37,512 nucleotides of DNA from Amphimedon queenslandica (Eukaryota; Porifera; Demospongiae; Haplosclerida; Niphatidae), in the NCBI RefSeq assembly GCF_000090795.2, contig NW_003546351.1, positions 95,578 to 133,089 on the forward strand, written 5' to 3'. The notes beneath the pieces were generated by a model. It did no database searches. It was not told the DNA's origin and saw nothing but the letters and a program-made list of their open reading frames with translations. The position numbers and the translations under genes are program-made. This document shows positions 20,431 to 29,365 of the stretch, in pieces. The stretch's first letter is position 1, and every line of letters begins with the position of its first letter.

Positions 20431-21792
20431 TTAAAAAAACTTATTAAAATTAGTGGAATCCCTTGCATCATATTCTTCATATTTATCAATGAAAAACAAG
20501 TCTATGAAACTTCATGTGTCTCCTGAACCAGCTACAACATTTGAAGATTCGTCACACCTAAAGTATATTACTCCAGTGTCTTCTGTACGAGTACTGCTAG
20601 CAAATGCAGATCATACTATAAAAGAAACATCTTTCCATAATCCAATATATTAGAGATTTTTGCACTCAGGAGAAAAGATGTTGCTATATTTTCATTCAGG
20701 AATTACTAAAGGGACTTTCAGTCCCTATTTAATTTCTAACTCATTCTCATTGGTCTAATGTAGGTAATTACCATTTCATCTGGAAAGTCCCTGATCCAAG
20801 TAATCAAGAGGTGTGTGTTAATAAAAATTTGAGTATTGTTGGAGAAATTAAAAAAGAGATCCCTAAATATACCAGAGCCATGAAGCAACAGTTTTGTGAT
20901 TTGTAAGGAAAAGTATCACCTGAAAGTAACTCATATATTACGTAACACATACAATACATCAGTTGGCGATTCGTCAGCATCAAGGACGAGTTGTGAGAGT
21001 GAGGTTGATGCAGATGTGCAGGAAGCATTGTCTCTGGAAGATAGCAATATCGTTATCAATTTACGAGAATTTACCTTAAATGATAAAGACACCTTTAGTA
21101 TATTTTGGTCAAAGCATAATGAGTTCCTTCAGTCTTGCATAAGTGTCCATGAACGTTGTCATGAAACACATACATGGCTAAAGCCGTTTCAATTAAAGAT
21201 TTGATTTAGAATGTACAAATATGTGTCCTGAGGATACCCCAATACCTACAAATGCATGGGTACAATTTAATTTTTTTCCAAGCCACATTCAGTCACTGCA
21301 AAACGTTATAAAAGTCGTCTTCAAGCAAAACAAATGGTTTAAAGACAGCAACTACAAAAGTTTCATTCTGATGCACACTTCTGTGCAGCATTGTTTTGTT
21401 ATGAATAAGAATATGCAATTCGTTTGAAAGATATCTTTATTTGTATGTATCAATGACAAGTCAGTGTTTTGAGAACTCAATTACCCAGTTGCTGCAGTGG
21501 AATGAGGCAAGGAAGTAATAGTGTCTCTCAACAAAACGTTCGTAGTCGCAGATCATGATTTTAAAAGGTTTAGCTTGACACCTAGTGTAGTTATGATTGT
21601 TAATATTCCACAAGCAATTAATAAGTCTTGGTACAAAGGAGATGTGTATATTGTTATTGAAGACTCTGCTTTTCAACCATTGTCTGCCATTCGACATGCA
21701 AAAAAGCTTCATAGTATTCAAGTTTCAATGATGGTGGCACGTCACATTTTATTTATGTACTCTGCTGGGGGACCTAACTATCACCTTACTTA

Positions 21793-22293
21793 GGCTATGT
21801 TTACACAGCAATGGTTCACTCAAATCCGCATTGATTTTGCATCGTTTTTTTAACATTTTCAATGCTTTAATACAGCTGCGTTATGACCAAAATAACTTTA
21901 ATTGATTGTGAATAACGTATACGGTTAATAATTTTAATTAATAACTTGTGACATAAAGTGGCAGTGGACAAGGAAGACATGCTTCCAAAACAACTTTTTT
22001 TCTGAGAAAGCTTGCTCTTTTTGTAGAAAATACGACCAGTAGTGAGTATACTTTTTGATATATTACTAGGATATAGCTTTTGTGAAGTTTTTTGATATTG
22101 CATTTGTTTTTAGCTGTTTACTCAGAAACGCTACAGTTTTAAATGTATGCATTTTCAAAATTCTCCACTTTGGAAGCCATTTTCGATTCTCTTTGTTTTT
22201 TTATCGTTTTTGCATGTTTCCATGTTAACAGAAGGTACAAATGCATAAAAAATTTTCATGTTTGCTTGAATAAGTATCTGTGTAAACGTGGCC
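21793..22293. mobile_element. PIF/Harbinger-like MITE with TTA duplication
   Basis: The left end GGCTATGTTTACACAG is mirrored by CTGTGTAAACGTGGCC at the right. TTA flanks both ends (21790-21792 and 22294-22296), as in PIF/Harbinger. The 501-bp interior is non-coding, with weaker inverted homology inside. It landed within a coding exon: HLT ends at 21790 and the continuation YISVQLS, LFKTLDLDV starts at 22297. Confidence 0.85.
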
Positions 22294-22600
22294 TTATATT
22301 TCTGTACAATTATCTCTTAGAGCACTGTTCAAGACTTTAGATCTCGACGTTCTTATTGCTGCACATACTGCAACATCACATTCATGGGCTAATCCCGTGG
22401 AGACAATAATGTCAATTATAACAAATCTTGGTCTAAAATGTGTCAGTGTCATGAGGAGGAAGATGGGTGATGAGTTTGAAAAAGTTGCTTCTAACTGTTA
22501 TACTTTAAAGGAATTCTGAGCATAGTGTTGTGACCTCAAGAATGACATTGAAGAATCTTTAGCACCAGTCAAACAAGCGTAACAGTGTAAAAAATATTCC

Positions 22601-22929
22601 TATAATTGATTTCACCACCTTGTAAGTACAGCTTGATTTTTATTAAGACTTATAGAGGCTCTCTCTACTTTGTGATGCTTGTAGAGAAGTCTTAAGACAG
22701 TATCTTTATGTTCTCTTGCTGTTAGAAAGCTCTTAACTTTGTCCCATGTGTAAGCCACAATTTTGTTTGCCGTGGCCACACCCACTACATAAAGGAGCGT
22801 GGGCGGGTGGTTGCTATGGCTTATGAATTTTGTTATTTCTCCAATACAACATGCATAGAAGAAATGTAAGTGTGGACATACAAATATATATATATATACA
22901 AACATCGCATGTGGGTGACATCAATTATA
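22601..22929. mobile_element. Short inverted-repeat element inside the uncharacterised gene
   Basis: TATAATTGATTTCACC at the left matches the complement of the right end, TATAATTGATGTCACC, at 15 of 16 bases. The 329-bp interior has a TA run (about 22885) and GTGGCCACACCCAC and GCGTGGGCGGGTGG motifs. It lies between the EESLAPVKQA block and the LQLKGNNFEMFNSPSQ block. No target duplication is evident, so the superfamily is open. Confidence 0.6.
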
Positions 22930-22931
22930 GA

Positions 22932-22962
22932 AACGACCTGGGGGCTACGCTTCCAGGTCGTT
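22932..22962. other. Strong 10-bp hairpin
   Basis: AACGACCTGG and CCAGGTCGTT form a perfect 10-bp stem with an 11-nt loop (GGGCTACGCTT), followed by AAAAA. It abuts the right end of the 329-bp element and may be its outer part or a separate small insertion. GC-rich hairpins are rare in this AT-rich region. Confidence 0.6.
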
Positions 22963-24157
22963 AAAAACTCCTTTCTAATGTTTTAAAATGCTTACAATTA
23001 AAAGGTAATAACTTTGAAATGTTTAATAGTCCGTCACAGTCCGAAATTGATGCTTTTAGGGAGGTTTTACTTTTAATTTATTCAACTGTGACAACACAGG
23101 ACACAACAAAATCTGCTCTTACCAAGTTGACTTCTTTGAACAATTATATTTCACACTGCTGTACATTCAGTTTGTACTTAATCACCATTAAGACGTGTGT
23201 AAAACCTGAATGTGCCCTTTGCACTCGAGTCAAAATGCCTTCAGAACAATTTTCGAGTTAGCATTATATAACATGCATTAAAGTTAATTAAGTCAGTTAA
23301 TGTTGTGCAATGATTTACAATTTACATGTATGTGTAGCTAAACTCTTATTTTGTAGATTATGTACTTCATTATAATGATCTTTACACCTCCTCTTATTAG
23401 ACATTTATCCTTTACCAGATCCTGTAATTGGGAAGGAAGAGCATTACAAAAAGTTTTCTGAAGATTACGGTACTAGTTTTGTAGAGAATGAACAAAATCC
23501 TAGATCTGTAAAGCCTCCAGCAAAGCAAAAAAGAAAAGGCTCAAAGAAGATAATAGATTCCTATCCCACTCAACAACATGTCAAAAACGTTGGAGTTCTT
23601 ATTTAATGTGAAGAGTGCAATATGTGGAGACTACTATTTTCAAAAAGAAAGCTAGATCTACAAAGTAAACACAAAAGTACTAAAAGAAGTTTCTTATGTG
23701 TGGAATGTTGTTTAATGAAATTGATCTTCAAGACAATATCAAGAGTGTTAAAGTAAAAGAACACTTTTGTCATGATCCAACAGAAAAGTTGTACTATTTA
23801 TATAAGGATACAAAACAAATTTCATTCTATTGTGGTGGCAGTTGTGAAGATGACCCTGATAACTATCCTTAGTGTGAACAGTTTCGTTCACAACCTTAAG
23901 TCGAAAGAGTTAAAAGAAAGAAAACTTAGTTCTATTGTGTTTTGATAAGAGTCATTAATATTAATTAATATTTGATAATTAGTGCCTGCCTGCATCCGCC
24001 CACGTTTGCTATACATTTGAGAAACAATACAACAGCCTAACATGTGTGTACAGACAATAAATGAAACAGGCTATGTGATAATGAAGCTACGACACAACTT
24101 ACAGTATTTATGGTCAATGGTGGTTTGCTTGATTTCACAATGTGAAAGATATTAAAT

Positions 24158-24520
24158 TTATGCCGCATATAGATAAAGCATGTGAACGATACAGCTTACT
24201 TTCAAAACTCTTCTGTTAGCCCCTTTCTCATCAGATTTCACAGCAGTATCAGTAACTTTGTCCTCTATGCAGACAAAGGTAGACATACACATGTGAACTA
24301 TACAGCTTACATTCAAAACTCTCCTTTTGGCCCCTTTTTCATGAGATTTCACAGCAGTATCTGTAAATTTGTCCTGCATACTGATGAACAGACACATACA
24401 CATGTGAACCATGCAGTTCACATTCAAAAATCTCTTGTGTAGACCCTTTCTCATTAGATTTCACAGCAGTATCAGTTAATTTGTCCTGCATACAGATAAA
24501 AGTACATACACACAAAGACT
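24158..24520 (-). repeat. 111-bp tandem repeat, three copies, open on both strands
   Basis: CATGTGAAC recurs at 24179, 24290 and 24401, an exact 111-bp period (37 codons). Each unit contains a TTTCACAGCAGTATC block. On the minus strand 24158-24454 stays open, with repeated DTAVKS.EKGA.RRVL then C.VHM units. The plus strand is also open, so coding is unproven. It lies downstream, on the minus strand, of the coding remnants at 24.6-25.6 kb. Confidence 0.75.
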
Positions 24521-24614
24521 CAATACCAAGCTCACATCATTGTCCAAATATATTTGTTTTTTCCTTTTGATATCCTTCTCGCTTCCTAATAGAACCATAA
24601 CAAGAAACTGAAAG

Positions 24615-25615
24615 TTAAATACCTTTATCGACTACAATGCAGGTATAATTCTTGTAAACGGTTTCTTTATTGATTTCAATCGAACTTTCTCCTACTGCCT
24701 CCTCTGGTACTACCACGAGACCTTTGTCCACTTTAAACTCCAGGAAGTAATATTTTTAAAAACCTGTTTATTACAGTTCTTGTTGTCATACTGACACTTC
24801 CATTGTGGCAATGTTGCTACCACAGATGATGTAACAATTTGAGTCAATCTAGCTTGCAAATTTTCAGACTTAGTATTAGCAAAGCAATGGTGAGCAACCT
24901 CAGCTACATATATAGACAGCTAGCTGAAATATAGGCAAGCAGATATGTGAGCATTAATTGTGGGTTTTTATATAGAATTATGAAACATGGAGTAATGATA
25001 GAATATATTATTGTCAATAATTGCAAAAGGAGCCACATCAAATTTTGCTTTTGACACATTATTGGCATGATTATTTTTTAAAAAAAGGTAACAAAAATCT
25101 TTATTGCAAAAGTACTTAATATAGGTATCATTTTTAAGCTCTTTCAAGGATTCTTTTAAAGTATGAATCACAGCTATATCTTATTTTCATCTCAAGTTAT
25201 GGTTTAGTTGCTCTTTGATATTGTGTGGGACTAATTTGCCAATAGCCTAAAATGTCATAAGCAAAGGAATTGTGGCAAGAGATATTGGACAGTTGAAGCA
25301 TTTGCAATTATACCTAGTAAAAGGCGTCATTTTTTATGCAACAACATGAACAAGACAGTTATTTGTTTTCATAGTAGCACACATTAGGCAATTGTTAAAA
25401 CCTTTTAACTCCGAAAGACGTACTTGTGTGACATTACCTTGAGGACGTGTAGTATATTTGTTATTTTCTTTCTTATTCATGGCAATTAAACGTTTTAGAT
25501 AGCTTAAATAGTCTCTTCTGTCATCTCTGTAACATTGTCAAAGACTAAAAGCACGGTTTATAGGCAGAAAAGTCCTATATTGCAACCCAAACTGTTCAAA
25601 ACGATCTGGGACTGA
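24615..25615 (-). pseudogene. Minus-strand coding remnants of an unrecognised family
   Basis: Three exon-like blocks lie in order on the minus strand. 25615-25398: RFEQFGLQYRTFLPINRAFS, a TGA, then DDRRDYLSYLKRLIAMNKK and GNVTQVRLSELKGFNNC, after a CTTACCTCAG acceptor. 25170-24970: IHTLKESLKELKNDTYIKYF and NNVSKAKFDVAPF. 24752-24615: YYFLEFKVDKGLVVVPEEAV then GESSIEINKETVYKNYTC, ending in TAA. Composition and low stop density suggest true coding origin. The last block resembles the short beta-rich segment before BEN-type domains, but that is only an impression. The middle block recurs at 37.1-37.3 kb, which points to a repeated or mobile family. Confidence 0.4.
24972..25203 (-). repeat. Dispersed repeat, copy 1
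   Basis: ATAGAATTATGAAAC..GGAGTAA through TTCAAGGATTCTTTTAA to GTTATGGT matches 37082-37317 in the same orientation along its whole length, with scattered substitutions and small indels (very roughly 80 percent identical by eye). It contains the IHTLKESLKELKND coding block on the minus strand. Confidence 0.8.
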
Positions 25616-25786
25616 GGTAAGTTACGCAGAAAATGACATAGAATGGTTAGATTTACCTTTGGCGTTTGAAATCCTCTAGAACTGAGCAGAAAAGGCAAGC
25701 GACTTGAAAAAGCTGCTTTGCCTAAGATTTCAATGAAGAAAAGCAATGGGAGAGGATACATTTCGCCTAGCAACGGCTTAGCAACC

Positions 25787-25894
25787 ATGGCTACCCGACA
25801 AGTCACAGTAGTGTTTCTACTTGTAGTAGCACCTTCTCTGATTTTTGCCTCCCTATTCTTTCACATTCTGACTACTAGGTCCTGCTTAACATGA
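25787..25894 (+). CDS. Small hydrophobic ORF (35 aa)
   Basis: The ATG has an ideal context (GCAACCATGGC). The product, MATRQVTVVFLLVVAPSLIF followed by ASLFFHIL, looks like a signal peptide or single membrane span. The stop overlaps the start of the next small ORF (ATGA). Conservation is unknown and it could be chance. CCTAGCAACGG and TTAGCAACCATGG repeats surround the start. Confidence 0.25.
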   Translation: MATRQVTVVFLLVVAPSLIFASLFFHILTTRSCLT

Positions 25895-26091
25895 CAAAAC
25901 TCTCTCTCGCCCTTCGCCAAGTCTGTGTAGTCAATAATGCAGCAAGTATCTTTTCAATAGACGCTGCATTACTTTATGCTACCTCATTTATTATTCTACT
26001 TCTTCTATCTAAGGATGAACATCCCATAAAGGCTGCTACCAAGTTTCAAGTCTCACCGGATAAGATCTTGAATTATGCATTGCTAAACTAG
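25891..26091 (+). CDS. Small ORF with one membrane-like segment (66 aa)
   Basis: Begins MTKLSLALRQVCVVNNAAS and carries a hydrophobic stretch (DAALLYATSFIILLLLS) followed by a polar tail. It overlaps the preceding 35-aa ORF at ATGA, which would be odd for a eukaryotic gene, so the two may be exon pieces or chance. It ends just before the gypsy pol relic. No family is recognised. Confidence 0.25.
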   Translation: MTKLSLALRQVCVVNNAASIFSIDAALLYATSFIILLLLSKDEHPIKAATKFQVSPDKILNYALLN

Positions 26092-26159
26092 TACGACAAG
26101 AATATTATTTTTATTTCAAAATTAATTAAGGTGTTGAAGGGTTAACTAATAAGCAAGTA

Positions 26160-28629
26160 AAAAAACAAAAGATATGTATATTCCCACGCAAGATACCAGT
26201 CACCTCACCGAACCAAGTGATTGGTGCGCCGGGATGGTAGTGGTACCTAAAACCAACCACAAAATCAGGATCTGCGTGAACCTCACGAGATTGAACCACT
26301 ACATAAAAAGAGAATGACACGTTCTACCATCAGTTGATCGTGTGTTAACTCAAATCGGAGATACCAAACACTTCCCGAAACTTGATGCGAATTCCAGGTT
26401 TTGGCAGATTGAATTATGACCAGAATCCTCAATGCTTACCATGTTTATCACACCTTTTGGAAGATTCAAGTTCAATTGAATTCATTTGAAGTATCCTTAG
26501 CACCAGAGTACTACTAAAGGAAGATTTCCAAGATACTGAGTGCTTTAGAAGGCATGGTTGGGTTAATTGATGATCTCGTATTTGAAAGAACCAAAGAGCG
26601 ACATCAGAGACTGATGACGGTTCTACTAAGACTTCATGAAGCTGGAGTATCTATAACCAAAGAGAAGTGTCAATTTTAGACTAACAGTATTTTCTTTTTA
26701 GGACATGTGGTAAATGAGATGGGCATGTCTCCTGATCTTGAGAAGACTAAAGACATCATCAATACTCCTTGAACTACTAATATATTGAAACCTGACGGTT
26801 CCTAGGAATGCTGAACCAACTCAACAAGTTTTTAGCACATTTATCAGAGAAGACCAAGCCAATTTGAGACCTGCTGTCTAAAAAGCGTCAGTGGTATTGG
26901 GGCGACAACCAAGAGAAAGCGTTCCAAGAGTTAAAGGAAACATTGTGTGCGGAGGGTTGTCTAGCACTCTTCGATCCCAAACGGCAGACAATCGTGTTTT
27001 GGATGCTTTAGCATACGGGTTGGGGACAGTCCTTTGTGAGGAGCAACCAGATGGAACACTCTGACCCGTAGTACACATATTCAGATCAATGACAGAGACA
27101 AAACATAGATATGTGCTGATCAAGAAGGAGGCGTTAGTCTTAACCTGGGCTTGTGACCATCTCAACCAATACATATTGGGTTTAAAGATACTTTTCAAAA
27201 CTGACCACAATCCGTTTTTACCACTATTGTCAAGTATGAACTTCAATGAATTACCAATTCGAATTCAACAATTTCGACTTCGAATGATGCGATACTTGTA
27301 TAAGATCCACCACGTCCCTCTAAAAGAACTCACTACTGCCGATGATTTATCACACTCACCATCACTGATTACAGAAGAGTTTGATTTAGCCATAGAAACA
27401 GAAGCTGATATCAATTTCATTTACAGAACCTACCTATAACCAATAGCAGATTGAAAGAAATCCAAACAGCTCAGGACGAAGACAAAAAGCTCCAGGTACT
27501 CAAATTTGAACTCCTTCACAAGAAAAGGGAAGCAGAAAGAGAAAAGTAGCTACAGACTTGTCAATCCACAATGGACTGTTAATGAGAGGAAGCCGAGTTT
27601 TAATACCAAAGAAACTCCAGAAATAGGTACTACACCAACTCCATTTGGGACACCAAGGTATTGTGAAGTGTAAAAAAAGAGCTCGTTTTGTTTGGTGGTC
27701 TGAAATCACAAGCAATATCATAGAATACATGAAATCGTGTCGTACATGTTGTCAATACCTGAGACAGAAGTTTGAGGCGATGGGACTTACCAAATTACCA
27801 GAAACCCTCTGGCAGAAGGTTTGGATGGACCTTTTCGAATGGAAACAAACGCCATATTTAAAAGTGGTGGATTATTATTCAAGATACAGAAATGGCTCAA
27901 TTGTCAACGACCACTTTTTATAAGTAATTATTCACCAGAAATCGATTTTCGCTTGTCACTGTATACCACAAACTGTAGTATCCAATAATGGTCCTTTGTT
28001 TTCTTCATATTTGTTCAACCATATTACAAGTAGTCCTAATTATGCTCAGGAAAAAGGAGAGGCACAGAGAGTGGTACAAACTGTCAAAGGACTACTAAAA
28101 TGCTCTGATGACACACAGCTGTGTTAGCATATAGAGCCATGCCTCTGATATTAAGGTATAGTCCTGCTGAATTGCTTATGGGAAGAAGACCTGCGACAAT
28201 AGTACCAGTCTCATTGGAGCAAATAAAGCCCAATATTTGCAATTGAAAGCAAGTGAGGAAGATAGACAAAGAACTGAAAGAAACACAAAGGAAAATTACT
28301 ACACGAGACACAGAAGATTAGAACAAGCAATTCTAGAACCAGGAGACTCAGTATGCATAACTGATCAACACGAGAATGGTGAAGTTCAAGACATGGTTGG
28401 GCCTCGATCATATACTGTCAATACATCCACTGGTACCATTAGGAGGAATCGACGTCATCTTAATCAACTTCCACCTATCCTGGATGAGAATGATCACCCA
28501 TCAGAGGAAGAAAAGAGAAATCCCTCTTCCGATTTGTCAGATACTCCTGAGAAGCCTCATAGAAGGTCACTACCCTCTAAGCAACCTGACTGGTATGGAA
28601 ATTGGGTAAGAAGTGACCACCAGAACTAG
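26160..28629 (+). pseudogene. pol: Gypsy pol relic: RT, RNase H, integrase
   Basis: RT blocks include APGMVVVP (26225), KHFPKLDAN (26370), FITPFGRF (26445) and the active-site LIDDLV (26567), then FLGML-type NQL remnants. RNase H: AYGLGTVLCEEQPDGTL (27015-27062), ETKHRYVLIKKEALVLTWAC (27092-27150) and FKTDHNP. Integrase: zinc-binding HQGIVKCKKRARFVWW...CRTC (27650-27745), WMDLFEWKQTPYLKVVDYYS (first D), VVSNNGPLFSSY with N where the second catalytic D is expected (27980), and KGEAQRVVQTVKGLL (glutamate present, about 28060). A C-terminal part has EPGDSVCI (28340) and RRNRRHLNQLPP (28445). Several stops and frame changes separate these. It is inactive. Confidence 0.88.
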
Positions 28630-28636
28630 GGGGAGA
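28627..28636 (+). other. Polypurine tract
   Basis: AGGGGGAGA lies between the integrase stop and the TG that opens the LTR. This is the normal place for the plus-strand priming site of a gypsy element. Confidence 0.75.
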
Positions 28637-28791
28637 TGTGGGATCACTTAACTGTGTATTTATAACTATAATAAGTACGAAGTATTCATGAATTTTGATT
28701 TGTAATGATTTGTATAAATAGACTCATTATGTAACTTGATGTGTGCTTGTACTGTTGTGAGTTTTATGATAATTAAATGGCTGTGTCTACA
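28637..28791 (+). mobile_element. Gypsy 3' LTR, about 155 bp
   Basis: Starts TGTGGGATC right after the polypurine tract. It contains TATAAATAGA (near 28710) as a possible TATA box and ATTAAA (28772) as a possible polyadenylation signal, and seems to end TCTACA. The last 9 bases overlap the inverted repeat of the next element, so the true end could lie inside or beyond that insertion. Confidence 0.6.
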
Positions 28792-28861
28792 GCTCCGGTA
28801 CCCGGTCGTAGTTTGCAATGCTAGAGCTCCGGCAGTTCATTTTTCTCTGTAAAACAGCTTG

Positions 28862-28873
28862 TGCGCATGCGCA
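28862..28873. promoter_or_regulatory. NRF1-type palindrome
   Basis: TGCGCATGCGCA is a perfect palindrome matching the known NRF1 consensus. In copy 2 of this element the same place reads TGTGCATGTGCA (34489-34500), each CpG changed in the way expected from cytosine deamination. Regulatory use is inferred only. Confidence 0.45.
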
Positions 28874-28907
28874 ATAGTGCAAAATGGAACTTAGTCTTTT
28901 TATCAAG

Positions 28908-29050
28908 AAACACTAAACCCTAACCCTAAAACCCTACAATCCCGGAGGCTAAGATGTACGAGATGGTGCTCTAAAAACTAAACACTAAACCCGAATCCCA
29001 ACCCTACGACCCCGGAGGATAAGATGTACGAGAGGGTGCTATTTCTTGAC
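28908..29050. repeat. 72-bp minisatellite with telomere-like motifs, two copies
   Basis: AAACACTAAACCC starts at 28908 and again at 28980. The first unit contains ACCCTAACCCTAAAACCCTA, close to the animal telomere repeat; the second reads CCCGAATCCCAACCCTA. Both continue GGAGG.TAAGATGTACGAGA.GGTGCT. The same pair occurs, complemented, in copy 2 (34331 and 34401). Confidence 0.75.
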
Positions 29051-29123
29051 CCAAAAAAAGCTAAAAAAAATTGCAAAAAAAGATAGTTTTAAAAAAGAAA
29101 AAAATGAAAAACTGCAGCATAGT

Positions 29124-29212
29124 TTTACTCGGTAGTCCTGACCGGATTCAAACCCCTGACCATATCTGTCCAATCCACACCAGCCTCTCCACTGCACGAC
29201 CACGACCCTGCT
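29124..29212 (-). ncRNA. tRNA-like Pol III unit in copy 1
   Basis: On the minus strand an A-box-like GTCGTGCAGTGG (complement at 29189-29202) is followed at tRNA-like spacing by GGTTTGAATCC (29144-29154), one base from the B-box consensus GGTTCRANNCC. GTATAAATAC lies upstream, and T runs follow. Acceptor-stem pairing is not convincing, so it is tRNA-derived rather than a working tRNA. Confidence 0.55.
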
Positions 29213-29365
29213 GCATCATCAACGCTGGTTGTTGTATTTATACTCGGTTTCTGTAATATATATCAGTGTATTATTAATAATGGGGCGTATATATATAGGG
29301 GCGAAGCCCCTATTACCGGAGCTCTAGCACTGCATACTTTGTCCGGTTACCGGAGCTCTAGACAC

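Larger units (their letters stand above)
18241..23898 (+). pseudogene. Uncharacterised family with DDE-like core, broken by insertions
   Basis: I recall this family from sponges, cnidarians, molluscs and fish, without an assigned function. Blocks in order: SVGHPFSVIECRILSARVS (18255-18312); ADMYLNITVITDDTTFVPW; DENGTFSSLFLTVQSGVFA; LWYINWHHDVLASPSCP and FCGYNTPERSKHRKV; SSVRVLLANADHTIKET (20578-20628); EIFALRRKDVAIFSFRN; SCISVHERCHETHTWL; VSLNKTFVVADHDF (21517-21558), SLTPSVVMIVNIP, AIRHAKKL, YSAGGPNYHLT (to 21790); LFKTLDLDVLIAAHTATSH and WANPVETIMS (22324-22410); FNSPSQSEIDAFREVLL; PLPDPVIGKEEHYK; a cysteine-rich tail with CEECNMWRLL and FYCGGSCEDD. ADHD, GGPN and NPVET sit where a D-D-E integrase-type triad would, but the middle D (DGGPDH in relatives I recall) is alanine here. 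Three TGA stops lie at 21425-21510. Three elements interrupt it. Confidence 0.65.
26126..28791 (+). mobile_element. Ty3/gypsy retrotransposon, 5'-truncated, with 3' LTR
   Basis: Contains most of pol (RT, RNase H, integrase), a polypurine tract and a 3' LTR, but no 5' LTR, gag or protease. Homology begins near 26160, within RT. It is of the same general type as the minus-strand gag fragment at 2.1-3.1 kb, but on the other strand and a different insertion. Confidence 0.85.
28783..29365 (-). mobile_element. Inverted-arm element with Pol III unit, copy 1
   Basis: The left arm begins GTGTCTACAGCTCCGGTACC; the complemented right arm begins GTGTCTAGAGCTCCGGTAAC. The arms match imperfectly over about 48 bp, and each contains GAGCTCCGG twice. 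Inside, reading on the minus strand: a hairpin with stem ATAGGGGC and loop GAA, a GTATAAATAC box, a tRNA-like segment, T runs, two copies of a 72-bp minisatellite with CCCTAA-type motifs, and a TGCGCATGCGCA palindrome near the left arm. Order and interior match copy 2 at 34.0 kb. No clear target duplication was found. Confidence 0.75.

Noticed and set aside
22612..22905. 97-codon minus-strand open frame
   Set aside because: It lies wholly inside the 329-bp inverted-repeat element, includes the TA run and terminal repeat, and shows no family motif.
26878..27246. 122-codon minus-strand open frame
   Set aside because: It is antisense to the gypsy RNase H domain, which is clearly coded on the plus strand.
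2141..28791. A single retrotransposon joining the gag at 2-3 kb with the pol at 26-28 kb
   Set aside because: The fragments lie on opposite strands 23 kb apart with many unrelated elements between, so they are separate insertions.
28915..28938. CCCTAA motifs as a true telomere or chromosome end
   Set aside because: Only about two degenerate units occur per minisatellite copy and they are part of a dispersed element, with unrelated sequence on both sides.
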